DNA of 64,000 nucleotides, taken from Nyssa sinensis. Taxonomy: Eukaryota > Streptophyta > Magnoliopsida > Cornales > Nyssaceae. Each line of letters starts with the position of its first letter. The first letter of the stretch is position 1. The notes beneath the pieces were generated by a model that saw only the letters and a program-made list of their open reading frames with translations, searched no databases and was not told the DNA's origin. Of this stretch, positions 12,201 through 21,547 are shown piece after piece. Where the stretch lies: the NCBI GenBank assembly GCA_008638375.1, contig CM018047.1:48095679-48159678 (forward strand), in the 5' to 3' direction. The translations under genes and the position numbers were made by a program.

Positions 12201-12922
12201 AAAGCTATCGTGTCCACCAGATAATCTTCCCTTTGAGTAGAAATCTTGTCGAGATTGAGGGAGAGAGCATTAGATTCATGTGCTTTATGCTTATGTCTAT
12301 ATATAAAGAAATGCGTGCATATAAAGTCCATAGGAGACACAAAATTAAATTCGTCACCTGAATAAGAGCTGTGAAACCTAGAAAGGATCGCAAGCTATGC
12401 TGTTCAGTGTCAACAGCAAAGACTCTTTCTTTACTCAATACATCAACAAGCTCCTGTAACTGAGAGTGGGTTTCAACCCAAACGTAAGAATCGCTCATTT
12501 TCAAATCCATATTTCCATCAACGAAGTTAAATTCCAGATGAGGATTCTTCAATAACGCCGTGATCTCCGCTTGATAAGGATGTGAACTCGAAGAATTCTC
12601 TGTGAAAAACACCACTAAATTTTAGCTAGGGTTTAAAAAATTCTTCCAATGACACCACTATATTTAGCTAGAATCCAAGAAATTAAAAATTGTATGAACC
12701 ATTGTTCGAGTCGCTGAGCTTGAGGTGCTTGAATGGAGCGTACGAGTTGTCCGCCAAAACACGCTTGAACTTGTTTTGAGGTTTTGGTTCTGTTTTCAAA
12801 TAGCAAGAACTCCAAAACTTTTTCTGCTTTCGGTGTTTTCTGTACTGTGTGGTCAAGAACATGGAAATTGCGGCGAGGCAAGCGACTGTGAATGCGATTT
12901 TGATCTTCTTTTTGTTTTCCAT
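231..12922 (-). CDS. RRP6L3: RRP6-like protein 3, 3'-5' exonuclease (DEDDy), 3' end outside window
   Basis: Exons (minus strand, all GT-AG, phases agree): 12922-12700, 12599-12358, 12244-12146, 11829-11746, 11498-11412, 7585-7465, 5139-4961, 4867-4823 (or from 4861), 1371-863, 729-231; 696 codons seen and the C-terminus lies left of base 1. Residues 6-25 are a hydrophobic segment followed by basic residues, which suggests an N-terminal membrane anchor. The DEDDy exonuclease domain follows: VDTE (D138, E140), HGADND (D194), and Y261-A-R-T-D265. Residues 573-620 form a Cys/His cluster (CVGC, then LCVDCH, then H620) like an HNH/treble-clef fold. Known of the family: RNase D/Rrp6-type 3'-5' exonuclease acting on RNA or DNA ends; Arabidopsis RRP6L3 has been reported as cytoplasmic. 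The start is the first ATG that keeps the anchor. The exact 5' edges of the exons at 5139 and 4867 are the least certain. Confidence 0.93.
1622..1822 (-). mobile_element. LINE (L1-type) ORF2 C-terminal remnant, copy 1
   Basis: The minus strand encodes a peptide of the type seen at the extreme C-terminus of plant L1 ORF2: APLCLFW, then a W-x-E-x-N-K-R-IFE core, then a Leu-rich [13 protein letters not shown] stretch. In this family the block follows the reverse-transcriptase zinc-binding region. Only the C-terminal piece is present, as expected of a 5'-truncated LINE. Its orientation matches that of the host gene. Confidence 0.6.
2540..2870 (-). mobile_element. LINE (L1-type) ORF2 C-terminal remnant, copy 2
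   Basis: The minus strand reads [19 protein letters not shown], then a Phe-x-x-KE segment and LKSLYLW-like end, the same L1 ORF2 C-terminal pattern as at 1622-1822 and 3670-4263. The region downstream (to about 2540) has the short repeats on antisense typical of the LINE 3' end. A C19 tract sits at its 5' side. Confidence 0.55.
3490..3570. repeat. Possible SINE 3' end (Au-like motif)
   Basis: The stretch contains a CAACTCAAC repeat followed by AAAGCCTTATCCCAATT and then GTCGGCTAAGCC. This resembles the 3' part of plant SINEs and related repeats (…GCCTTxTCCCAACTAxxTGGGGTCGGCTA…). A weaker relative (GGGTCAGCTTCATGGATC) is at 38420-38437. No tRNA-like head is visible here, so the call is tentative. 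Confidence 0.3.
3670..4263 (-). mobile_element. LINE (L1-type) remnant with zinc-binding reverse transcriptase tail, copy 3
   Basis: On the minus strand, 4220-4060 encodes a degenerate zf-RVT-like block ([20 protein letters not shown], then [10 protein letters not shown]). In intact L1 elements this is C-x2-C...HLLLHC...LW. About 200 bases downstream (3970-3890) comes [13 protein letters not shown], the C-terminal W-x-E-x-N motif. A G17 tract (3974-3990 on plus) splits the two blocks. Several frames are broken, so this is a dead copy. Confidence 0.65.
5140..7464 (-). other. RRP6L3 intron 6 (2.3 kb) with tRNA-box-like repeats
   Basis: The intron between coding exons 7585-7465 and 5139-4961. 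It holds a pair of 72-bp direct repeats (5894-5965 and 6134-6205) and several Pol III B-box-like strings: GGGTTCAAATCCC at about 7367, GTATTCAAATCCC at about 5798, and on the other strand GGTCCTGGGTTCAAGTC near 6090-6108. These suggest decayed tRNA-derived SINEs. The rest is AT-rich with no coding signal. Confidence 0.5.
5894..6205. repeat. Pair of 72-bp direct repeats 240 bp apart flanking a B-box-like motif
   Basis: 5894-5965 and 6134-6205 are the same length and highly similar, running from GTTAAGCAAC to TATCAAGC and TCAAC. Between them lies an antisense GGGTTCAAGTC B-box-like string. The arrangement could be a small non-autonomous retroelement with terminal direct repeats, or two overlapping copies of one SINE family. 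It has no coding content. Confidence 0.55.
9050..9410 (+). mobile_element. LINE RNase H domain and 3' end remnant
   Basis: On the plus strand 9058-9140 reads [18 protein letters not shown], close to the start of the RNase H (RVT_3) domain of plant L1 elements (G-x-GxVxRDxxGQVL). It is followed by a frame-broken, T/C-rich stretch ending near TTATTAGAAAAGTAAAG at 9390-9407, as in LINE 3' untranslated ends. It is antisense to the host gene and clearly inactive. Confidence 0.5.
9604..10884. mobile_element. Non-autonomous Mutator-type element with exact 9-bp target duplication
   Basis: The left end reads GGGTAAATTATACTAACC and the reverse complement of the right end reads GGGTAAATTACACTGACC; the similarity continues inward as a longer imperfect terminal inverted repeat. 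The element is flanked by an exact 9-bp direct repeat TATAATTTA (9595-9603 and 10885-10893), as expected for MULEs. The interior has no transposase. A less AT-rich patch at 10150-10400 looks more gene-like and might be captured host sequence. It lies in RRP6L3 intron 5. Confidence 0.85.
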
Positions 12923-12986
12923 TTTCGTTTTCTAACTTTTGTTTTTGTTTTCTCTGTTTTCTACTCCTTGTTTGAAGTTTGATCAT
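12700..12986 (-). other. Overlapping upstream reading frame in the RRP6L3 leader
   Basis: Two ATGs precede the RRP6L3 start. The one at 13000 opens a five-codon ORF ending at 12983. The one at 12986 opens a Lys/Arg/Gln-rich frame that overlaps the main start in another frame and stays open through exon 1. If the transcript starts upstream of 13000, these could lower translation of the main protein. No transcript start can be seen, so their presence in the mRNA is inference. Confidence 0.35.
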
Positions 12987-13843
12987 TGATCTTGAAGCAT
13001 GGGTTTAAGGGAAGCAAGAGGGAAGAGGAGGGCTTTTGTGGCGGCTCATGCTAGTGAGCACGTCGGTGTGTGGCCTCGTGAACGAAAAACCCAACCTAGT
13101 AAGTGAGAAATTATAGGGAGACTGTCACTAGGAGTGAGACCTCTCCCCAATTTCATCTTACGAAAGTAAAAAAAAATCACTCCCAACTCCGTTAAATTTC
13201 GTAATAGATGGAATCCAATTCATCGAGTCTTTATTTATTTTTAAATTTATATTTATTTATTTATTTTATTAAATTAATTATAATTTATACATTTCAAACA
13301 AAATAATATATATATATTGAAATAAAAAATATACATATTAAAATAACATTATTTTTTTTTAAACATATAATTTTATTAAATTTGTATAAATTTTTAATAA
13401 GCGATTAAAAAATATCATTATAAACGTTAATTATATAATATAAAATTTTATTATTATTTTATTTCATATACTCGGGATAAAACGAAGTATATTTTCTTCA
13501 AACTTGTCTCAAATTCTAACAGAATAAAAATATCTTCTCCGAATCCATCCTACTAAAGACGGGTTGGTAGGTTCCCAACGAAGCGGATTAAATTGTCTCC
13601 TTAACTATCACATTAAATCACTGTATGTGTTGATGTCTTACAATATTTTATTTTTATTTTTACTTTTATGAATTATTAAAACTAATTTTGTACAAACTTA
13701 AAATTTTAAAGAGTTTATAAGACACAATTATGTAATAACATAACGTGACAAACTCACACAATAGATATTGGAATATTGGTGGACCCATTTGTTGGCCCAT
13801 TGTCCCGAATTTAAGATCTACCAACTACTTTATTTAAGTCTAA

Positions 13844-14392
13844 GAACATCCCAACAGTCTAGCTATACGTATTTTTTAGCTGAATTAGTTAATTTTTCAT
13901 CAAAATATATCTTCCAGCAGCCTAGCTACTAGGTTAGCTAAAATAGTTTCTAGCTATCTTGCTAGCTAAAAATGGCTAGCCAAAATGACTAGCTATTTTT
14001 AATTATATTAATAGTTAAAATGTATATATTTTAATACTTTAGAATATTTTCTTAAATTATTATATTTTCAATACATTTTAGGATTGTATTAATTATATTC
14101 ATGATTATTTTTAACTTATTTTATTACATTTTTTTCAAAAAAAAATATGATTATTAAAAATGACCGTTAAAAATTAACTCTTGAAATTTGATTACTAAAA
14201 AGTGACCGTTGAAATATAACCATTGAAATTTGATTATTAGAATATTTTGAATTAAAAAATCAAATTTAAACATGTGACTAGCTAAAATAAATAGTATTGT
14301 TAGAGTTCGTTCTCAAAAAGTGACTAATTAAAATAGAAATTAAGATTTTTTAGCTAAAATAATTAGTCAAAATAGTTAACATTGCTATGCTC
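13844..14392. mobile_element. Tourist/Harbinger-like MITE
   Basis: Ends are GAACATCCCAACAG on the left and the reverse complement GAGCATAGCAATGT on the right, the degenerate GAGCATCTCCAACAG terminus common in plant MITEs. It is flanked by TAA on both sides (13841-13843 and 14393-14395), the 3-bp TWA target duplication of PIF/Harbinger elements. The interior is AT-rich with repeated TTAGCTAAAA strings and has no coding capacity. Confidence 0.65.
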
Positions 14393-15043
14393 TAAGAATC
14401 ACAAAATGTCCCACTCCACTCCAATCCACCCCATGGCATCCTACTCCACCTCTAAAGGGATTGATTTAGGATGGAAATAAACAAGACAAAAAGGGAGAAA
14501 AGAATAAAACTTGATACGAGTTCAAAGTATGAATAGATTTAGAAAATCTTGTTATAATATACAAGAATTATAAATAAGTCAAGTCGAGTCGAATAGTGAA
14601 TTACTTAAACTTGATTCGCTAAATTTAATGAGCTTTAATTATGTTTAAACTTAATTTGTTTAATTCTCGAGTCGATCTCAAATGAGTTTATAACTAAGTC
14701 GAGCATAAGTTAAACTCAAGCAATTTAGTTTTTTAATATATCATTAGAGTATTAATTGCCTTATCAAACTAGGCTTGAGCCAAATTTAATAAATTAACAA
14801 ATTTTAAAATATGGTCAAACTTCATTTATTTATCTTATGAGTCGATTTTGAACAAGTCTCAAATTGACTCAATCATAAATCAAACTTGAATAACTTGATT
14901 CATTTTACCGTCTTGTGTTCTACCCCAATTATATTTCTAAAATACATAAATATCATTCATTATTCTTATATTTTCCTAAATACCCACACACACTCATCTT
15001 ACCTATTTAGTGAAAATTTATCTCTTAGAACCAGTCATACAAT

Positions 15044-15107
15044 GTGAAGTTCTAAATTGACTGCAGTCTTGTATGCAATTCGTGAAGTTCTAAATTGACT
15101 GCAGTCT
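15044..15107. repeat. 26-bp direct repeat, two copies, upstream of DHHC gene
   Basis: The unit beginning GTGAAGTTCTAAATTGACTG and ending CAGTCT is present without mismatch at 15044-15069 and 15082-15107, with 12 bases between. It lies 190 bases before the presumed start codon of the S-acyltransferase, in its likely promoter or leader. Confidence 0.85.
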
Positions 15108-15292
15108 AAATTGACAAATTCTTATGTGGGCCTTTATGAAGCAATGTTGGGCCGAGCGGCCGGACCCAATACGGTACGAGCGAAGTAACCGTTTTTCGGT
15201 TTTTGAAAGTTGGTTACGGAACACCGGTTCTTTTGCCTGCGCGTTTTAACCAAGACAAGAAGGAGAAGAAATTAAGTGCAAATGATTTAAAG

Positions 15293-17093
15293 ATGGCCTT
15301 CATTAACCCACAACAGGGAGCAAATGAAATTGATTCAGAAGTAATGGAACCGGTCGACCTTTCAGACCAACCAAAAGTTAAAACTGCAGACATTTTGGCG
15401 AAAGGTCACATAGAGAAGAACCCTGAAGTTGAAACCAATGTTCTTGGAAAATGCAAGAGAATTTTGTTTACTTTGTGGGAAAACTTGTTTGCAATCAAAA
15501 GGGTTGTTGAGGATTGGTGGCTACAATATTGTTATGGTATCAACACTGAAATAACTAGAGCTTACCAAGTTTGGCCAGGAAACAATGTAATTTCTATTTT
15601 CCTTTATGTTTTAATCTTGCAGTCATTTTTTGATATATTTGTTGCAGTTGGTTTTTCTCCCAAAAGAAGAGCAGATGCATGTTATAATTCATATCATTGA
15701 TTATATTTCCCTGAAAATGAATTTTGAATGTTTGCCATTAGTTCTCATTTTAATGTTGCCTGCTGAAGTTATTTATTGCAAATGCAGGTATTTCTCTTTA
15801 GAGGGCGACTCATCTGTGGCCCGGATCCGAGAGGGCTGCTCATGACTGCTGTTTCTATTAGTCTTTCCAGTTGGATTTTTGCTGTTTATATTGCAGATGA
15901 TTTACCAAATAATCCTGGCCTCATAATCACATTCTGTGTCATTTTAACCATAATTGTCAGTATTTACACTGAACTTTTTTTTGACCCTTCATATGTATAT
16001 GCATTTTGTTTTTTTTTTCGTTCTTTTGTATCATAAGCAATTGGAAAATGATGTAGGAACAAACAATGAAGAATATATAGGATTGAATATATAGGATTAT
16101 CCAATAATATAACCCATATATGTGGCAAAATATATCCTACAAAATCACTGTTCTTGTTACTTGACTGACTTTTTTAGTTCAACACACATATCCAAAATCT
16201 TTTTGTTTATGCAACTGACTTATTGAATTCTCTCAATGGAGGTTCTCGTCAACTTGATAATGGTTAGTATGATTGATCCGGGAATTATTCCTAGAAATGA
16301 CCAAGAAGATGGTGTCAGTAATGGAGCCAGAAAAACGGGAGTAACCATCAATGGGGTGAATATAAAATTGAAGTATTGTCAGATTTGTAAGATCTACCGT
16401 CCACCCAGGAGCTGCCACTGTGCTATCTGTGACAATTGTGTCGAGAAATTTGATCACCATTGCCCATGGATTGGTCAATGCATTGGACTGGTATGTACTA
16501 TTTAAGCCCTATAGCTAACCACCCCACAAGCACATATGCATAACCACTAAACATGATGTTTTCATGTGCAGAGGAATTATCAATTTTACCTGACATTTTT
16601 AATCACTGCCTTGGTTTTCTTCATCTACATATTTTCCTTCTCCTGCCTAAGATTCCACCAAAGAATACTGCAAATTGGTACTGGGTTGTTTGGCATGCTA
16701 GGGAACTCCCCAGAAACACTGGCATTGATTTCATTTAGTTTTGCTGCTATTGGATTTCTTGGTGGCCTTGCTTGTTACCATGTGTATTTGATTGCTATCA
16801 ATGAGGTTGGTTCTATATATATATATATAGCCTGATTTATTTTCATACTGTTAAGATCATGTGGGCCAATATTTTGTGCATTTTTTGTTCCTTTCTTTTT
16901 CCTCTGTTTTCTCTTTCTTCTGCAGACAGCTTATGAGAATTTCCGGCAGCGGTACGTGGATTCTAGGAACCCATTTGACAAAGGAGTTTTTAGTAATATT
17001 AAGGAGGTTTTGCTTGTGCCTTCGCCACCTTCTAGAGTAAACTTTCGAGAGGAAATAACAAGAGGTGGTCCAGGGGCTGCAGTAGTAATATGA
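15293..17093 (+). CDS. DHHC-type protein S-acyltransferase (palmitoyltransferase)
   Basis: Exons 15293-15586, 15788-15955, 16242-16490, 16572-16805 and 16926-17093 (stop TGA) give 370 residues with consistent phases. The enzyme transfers palmitate or another long acyl group to cysteines of membrane proteins. The catalytic cysteine-rich domain is in exon 3: [17 protein letters not shown] and DHHCPW, with D225-H226-H227-C228 (C228 is the catalytic cysteine). Four membrane segments lie near residues 115-136, 143-165, 242-262 and 285-310. The family DPG motif is D166-P167-G168, and the TTxE motif appears as TAYE at the start of exon 5. [11 protein letters not shown] before the first membrane segment is typical of plant PATs. 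The start is the first in-frame ATG; it gives a 90-residue soluble N-terminal extension. The PAT number cannot be assigned. The exon 2 donor (GTCAGT at 15956) is the weakest site. Confidence 0.93.
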
Positions 17094-17284
17094 GATGCTC
17101 TTTTTCTCTTGAATGAAGTACGATGATCGACTGGGCTTGCTGGTGATATGATTGATTTTCAAGTAATATGCTGGGCTTGTTTGTATGTCCTGCCCATGTC
17201 ATGTTCTTCATAGCTTCTGATCATTCTTACAGTGCAAGTGAACGAAATTAAGTTTTCAACTTTTTTCCCCCTCATAAATTAAAT

Positions 17285-18505
17285 TAATCCACTTTTTCAT
17301 TGTTTCATGTTGCATTGGCTCGAAACAAATTTTGTAAAATAGGTTCAGAGTAAAAGAATGAATAATAAGGTTTATGTTGTGTTTTCCCAGAATGTGTTTG
17401 CACTTGTCTCAAGCAAAAGTGTACGAAAAGGCAGAATGACAAACAATTTTTGAACATAGTTTTAAGAACAGAATTTTTTTTCAAAATAGAGTTGTTTTGA
17501 AACTTTTTTTTAAAGAATGTGGTCACAGAAAAGATATTTACTAAACTAGGATAATTTGTGAAATCGTCTTTTTGAAAGACGATTTTAAATAATAAAAAAA
17601 AAAAGTTTGAAATCGTCTTTCAGAAAGACGTTTTTGAGACTCTTTCAAAAACGTTTTTTTGAAAGACGATTTCTTAATAAAAAATTTTCAAAAACGTCTA
17701 TCTTAAAGAGGATTTGAGGAAAAAAATTATTTAAAATCGTCTTTTCAAAAAGATGCTTTTGATAGCGTCTTTTTGAAAAATAATTTTAAAAACAACCCTA
17801 ATCCGTAAATAAATTTAAAACAGCACCAAACTAAAAAATAAGTTTTTTTCACTCTACTTCAGAATTTTACTCTTTAAAAACATGCTTTAAGTTTTCAAGA
17901 TGTGTCATCTTACACCAGGTTCCCAAGTCAATGGGAACCTAATCCACTTTTTCATTGTTTCAGTTGCATTGGCTCAAAAAAACATTTTGGAAAATAGGTT
18001 CAGTAAGATCAAAGCAAAGAAATGAATAGTTGTTTTCCCAGAGTGAGTTAGCACATGTTTCAAGCAAAAGGGTGAAGAAAAGGCAGGGCCGGTTTAAGCC
18101 ATGATTGTTAATGAGATTTTTTCTTGCTTTTTGGAATATAAGAAAAATTAATTTTTAATAAAAATGCAATTCAAGGGATTAACCTTTTATTAATTTTAAA
18201 CTTTTAGTTTGAATTATAATAAACACAAAATTTGGGGACAATTTTTTTTAGGTAGAATTCTAGGCTTTACACTCTTAATTTGAATTAGCCAATAAATACA
18301 TAAAATTTGAATATTATTTTTGTAATTAAAATTTTATTAGCCTTACATTTTTAATCTAACCCCTTCTGAAATCCCTCAATCTTTTTTCTCAGTCCTTGGA
18401 TCCAACAATATATATCAAGCTAAACAGGCTCAAAACACATTTTTGCAATATAGGTTCAGTAAAATCATTGTTTCCCAGAACGTGGTAGCACTTGTTAGAG
18501 GTTAT
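17285..18505. repeat. Three partial direct copies of a repeat downstream of the DHHC gene
   Basis: A segment from CACTTTTTCATTGTTTCA through TGCATTGGCTC, AAAATAGGTTCAG, GTTTTCCCAGA and CAAGCAAAAG to AAAAGGCAG occurs at 17290-17438 and again at 17943-18085. A shorter degenerate third copy (from GGCTCAAAACACATTTT to CACTTGTTAGAG) lies at 18427-18500. The copies differ by substitutions and small deletions. Origin (transposon or local duplication) cannot be told. Confidence 0.65.
17561..17790. repeat. Cluster of palindromes built on AAATCGTCTTT / AAAGACGATTT
   Basis: 17561-17586 is AAATCGTCTTT, a short loop, then AAAGACGATTT. A second, larger nested hairpin spans 17608-17672 with outer arms GAAATCGTCTTTC / GAAAGACGATTTC and inner arms around AAAAACGT. 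Related but mutated arms continue to about 17790. The arms could fold into stable hairpins in DNA or RNA. It lies between copies of the direct repeat at 17285-18505. Confidence 0.7.
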
Positions 18506-19300
18506 GCATATGCATATGCATCTCAAAGTTGGTTATGACTTACTATAAGAAGAAAAAGATAATAAAATGTTGTACTTTTTGGGTTTTTCTTTTTATTATT
18601 GTATTATCTTTAAACCTGACACCATTCTTTTACTTTAGGAAGGAATAAAAATTGTTGTACATTAGCAAGTTATGAAAATCCTGCTTGGAGGGGCAAATTA
18701 AGTTATCCTTACACTTCTAATTTCTAAGAATGAAATTCTCGATAAGGGCAATTAAGAGACACTTCATTACATGTGTTACATGTGTTATTTGATGTGTGAA
18801 TTTTAAAATTTAGTATTTATATAAAAAAATGTTATTCTAATAATGTATCATTTGCATTATCAAAAAATGATAATGTCTTATTTAATATTGAAAGTAGTTA
18901 GTATCATTTTATGATATTCATAAAATGTAATTTGTATATGCCAAACAAAAATAGTGTTCACACCACTTTATCAAGTAAATGTCGAACGGAGGTGGAGTCC
19001 ACACTATTTTATCATGAAAAAATAGTTGTTATGCTAAAAAATTAACATTTTAGCATTAGAACAGAATTGTTATAATTTGACATTTTTGTAGTGTAACATG
19101 CTCTAAGTGTAGTATCCCATAAATATAGTTGAAATGACATTTAACATTAGAGATCTTTTAAGTGTTGCCCTTTAATGATACTTCTAATTACTAACGGAGT
19201 AGAAGCACAAGGCAAACTGTTTTGGTGGCAATAAAAAAAAAGTCTAATGATACTGTAATACCGTGTTAATAGATTGCCAATTTAACTTGCACCGTCGACG
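18506..19300. other. AT-rich spacer without recognised gene
   Basis: No open frame or motif of substance. A possible MITE with weak ends (TTAAGAGACACTTCATTACA near 18749, and TAGTGTAACATGCTCTAAG near 19090) was considered but the ends do not match well enough to call. Confidence 0.4.
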
Positions 19301-19306
19301 ACAGTT

Positions 19307-21478
19307 GTCAAGACCCGAAACCCACCCTGTGCGGATCTCGACTTGCAACCATCATCCTTCGGCCCGGGGGCTGTCAGGGTAAGACTTACATAAGCAACAG
19401 TATCAGACGGCGTTGCGGCCTGTGTTGCAGAAGCGTGAAAAACTTTTTTCTTTTTCTTCTTTTAAAATTTTCTGCACATCCGCCCGGTACTGCCGCTCTT
19501 CAAAGCAATACACATGATTATACATTCAAAACATAATAAAAACTTAAAGACTTTATAAATAATACATATTCAGTTGTCCCTCAAGACTTAGTCACATCAC
19601 ATTTAAATATCTTCTATAACAAAAAATGACTAACTATAAGTTCATAGTGCTTCCCAAAACTGCTAGTCCTTTAAAGAGCTGCCTAGCATTTCCTCAAAAT
19701 GGGCAAGGCTCTATCCATCGTCATCATCAAAAGATAGGACTTCTTTCAGTTACCTGAAATGTGGGTCGGATAAATCCAAGTAAGCTAAACTAAGTTTGTA
19801 AGTAATTCCAGCATTTGTCATAAGTTTTCAATCGGCAGTGGTTAGTATAAGAGATTTTATAAAACATTCATTATCAATTGTTTGTAGACTTTAAATACAT
19901 AATATATATACATTCTTTAAAACAGATAGCTTTAAAACAATTAAAGAATTCAAGTTAAACATGTATTTCTTCAAATATATCAAAGAGACTTCAAAACATG
20001 TAAATATGTGTAGAAAAATGAGGGTAAAACCTGCTTTTATTTTTGAACACAACATTTTATCACTTTCATTAGTAGAATCTGTTTCGAACCGGACTCCAGT
20101 TTTACTTCTTGTGCAGATATCTCATGCCTGGGGATTAGATCTTGCTATCTGACATTTTTCGTGTCATAATTGAATTTCGAAGAAACTCAACGTCATATGT
20201 AGTGCTTATGCACAATTTATCTTTCATTACCAGTGGCAACAAGAGGCATATAAACATTCATGAATAGATGCTATTTAAAACATTAAAATATAACCTCCTT
20301 ATAGTTGCATTTTAAAACATATAACACATAACTTCTTCAATAGAGTCTTCAAATACTTGGAATATGCAAATTCATAATATTTAAAGAGATTTAACATTTT
20401 AAACTTAGACAGCTAAAATATATTTTTAAGAAAAACTGTAGTAGAAACCATTCACTAAGCATATCACAATAAGGTTTATAAGAACAGGAATCATGTAATA
20501 CTGAATTTGATATTCAAATGCTTCAGATATTTTGAACTTAAAACTTCTTCAAATCCATGGAGTTAAATCTCTACTTCAAATACATGATTACTCATCTCAA
20601 ACTTTAGGGTTGGCGCTACTGGTGTGCCTTCCCTTTTCCTTTGATAAGCCTAAAACAATTTATGAAAACTTCATAAATTCCACATGTACATAATTTAACT
20701 TGTGATCTTAACCTATTCTCAGACTGTGTAAGCCTAATTCTATGATATGTTTTATTCTTCAGATTTGGACTAACTAATAGTGATTTATAGTTGTATTACA
20801 TATCTATTTACTTTATGTACTTTAATTGATAAATAGATATTACCTTCGAAGCATATCATTAAGTGTTTTAGCATTTTTCCGTTCTTTTTCTTCTTTTAAT
20901 GCTTCTTCAGCAAGTTTTCTTGCAGCTTCTTCTTTCATGAATCGCCCTATTGGAACAATAGAGGTTTTAAACATAAACGACTTCTAAGAGAGGATCTGTA
21001 CCTTCTTGGTAGTATTTATTTTTCTTTTGATTACTTTTCTCTCTCAAATTAGCTCATCTATGACGATTCTTACTTTGGTCTTAACCTACAACACAATTTA
21101 ATGTGTTAGGAATTAAATTTCATTTCAAATTATACTCTTCTAGTAACTCCATTATTTTTTAAGTTTGTTTCTATTACTTCACATGTTTTTCCGTACTTGT
21201 TTTCGTAATATGGACCTCACCATTGAGTCCAAAACGTTGAAAAAAGTCAACTTAGACTCTCTCAGAATTCGATTTGGCTTTAGGGGCACTAGGGGTAATT
21301 TGGTCATTTTGTACTTTTAAGTGTCTTTATTTTTTGTGGTCCCGTCTTGTAAAACGGACTCTACTATTGGGTTCAGAATGTCCGAAATAGTTAAAATACA
21401 CTATTCATATGTTTAATTTAGACATTAGACCAATTTACTATTATTAAATTAATTAATATTACTTTTATATTTTATATA

Positions 21479-21516
<38 letters not shown>

Positions 21517-21547
21517 GCCCAAATTTCCCACGAGCGTGCCTGTCACA
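19307..21547. mobile_element. LTR-like block (possible solo LTR)
   Basis: The left edge reads TGTCAAGACCCGAAACCC and the right edge reads CGTGCCTGTCACA, so the block begins with TG and ends with CA and both ends resemble the TGTCACGACCC...GTCACA style of some plant retrotransposon LTRs. The left 150 bases are GC-rich, unlike the surroundings. I could not find a target-site duplication, a primer-binding site or polyprotein sequence, so this is only a candidate. It contains the exon-like remnant at 20616-21056. Confidence 0.3.
20616..21056 (-). pseudogene. Three spliced exons of an unrecognised Lys/Glu-rich protein fragment
   Basis: On the minus strand three blocks join in one frame with GT-AG borders. 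About 21053-21002 encodes NLREKSNQKKNKYYQE, 20946-20844 encodes FMKEEAARKLAEEAL followed by KEEKERKNAKTLNDMLR, and 20649-20616 encodes RLIKGKGKAHQ and a TAG stop. The phases match at both junctions. The middle exon is a charged helix or coiled coil. A TGA lies in frame just before the first block (21056-21054), so the 5' part of the gene is missing or the true exon edge is internal. I do not recognise the family. It could be a captured host gene fragment or part of a retrotransposon ORF. Confidence 0.45.

Larger units (their letters stand above)
12923..15292. other. Intergenic region between divergent RRP6L3 and DHHC genes
   Basis: The two genes are transcribed away from each other, so this 2.4-kb spacer should hold both promoters. 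Visible content is the RRP6L3 leader (12923-13000), a Harbinger-type MITE (13844-14392), an AT-rich block with repeated CAAGTCGAG/TTGAGCT-like strings (14560-14900), and a 26-bp tandem repeat (15044-15107). A GC-rich patch (15150-15180, GGGCCGAGCGGCCGG) lies just before the DHHC gene. No clear TATA box can be assigned. Confidence 0.5.

Noticed and set aside
18749..19112. MITE with ends TTAAGAGACACTTC and GCATGCTCTAAG
   Set aside because: The ends share only a few bases and no target duplication could be read.
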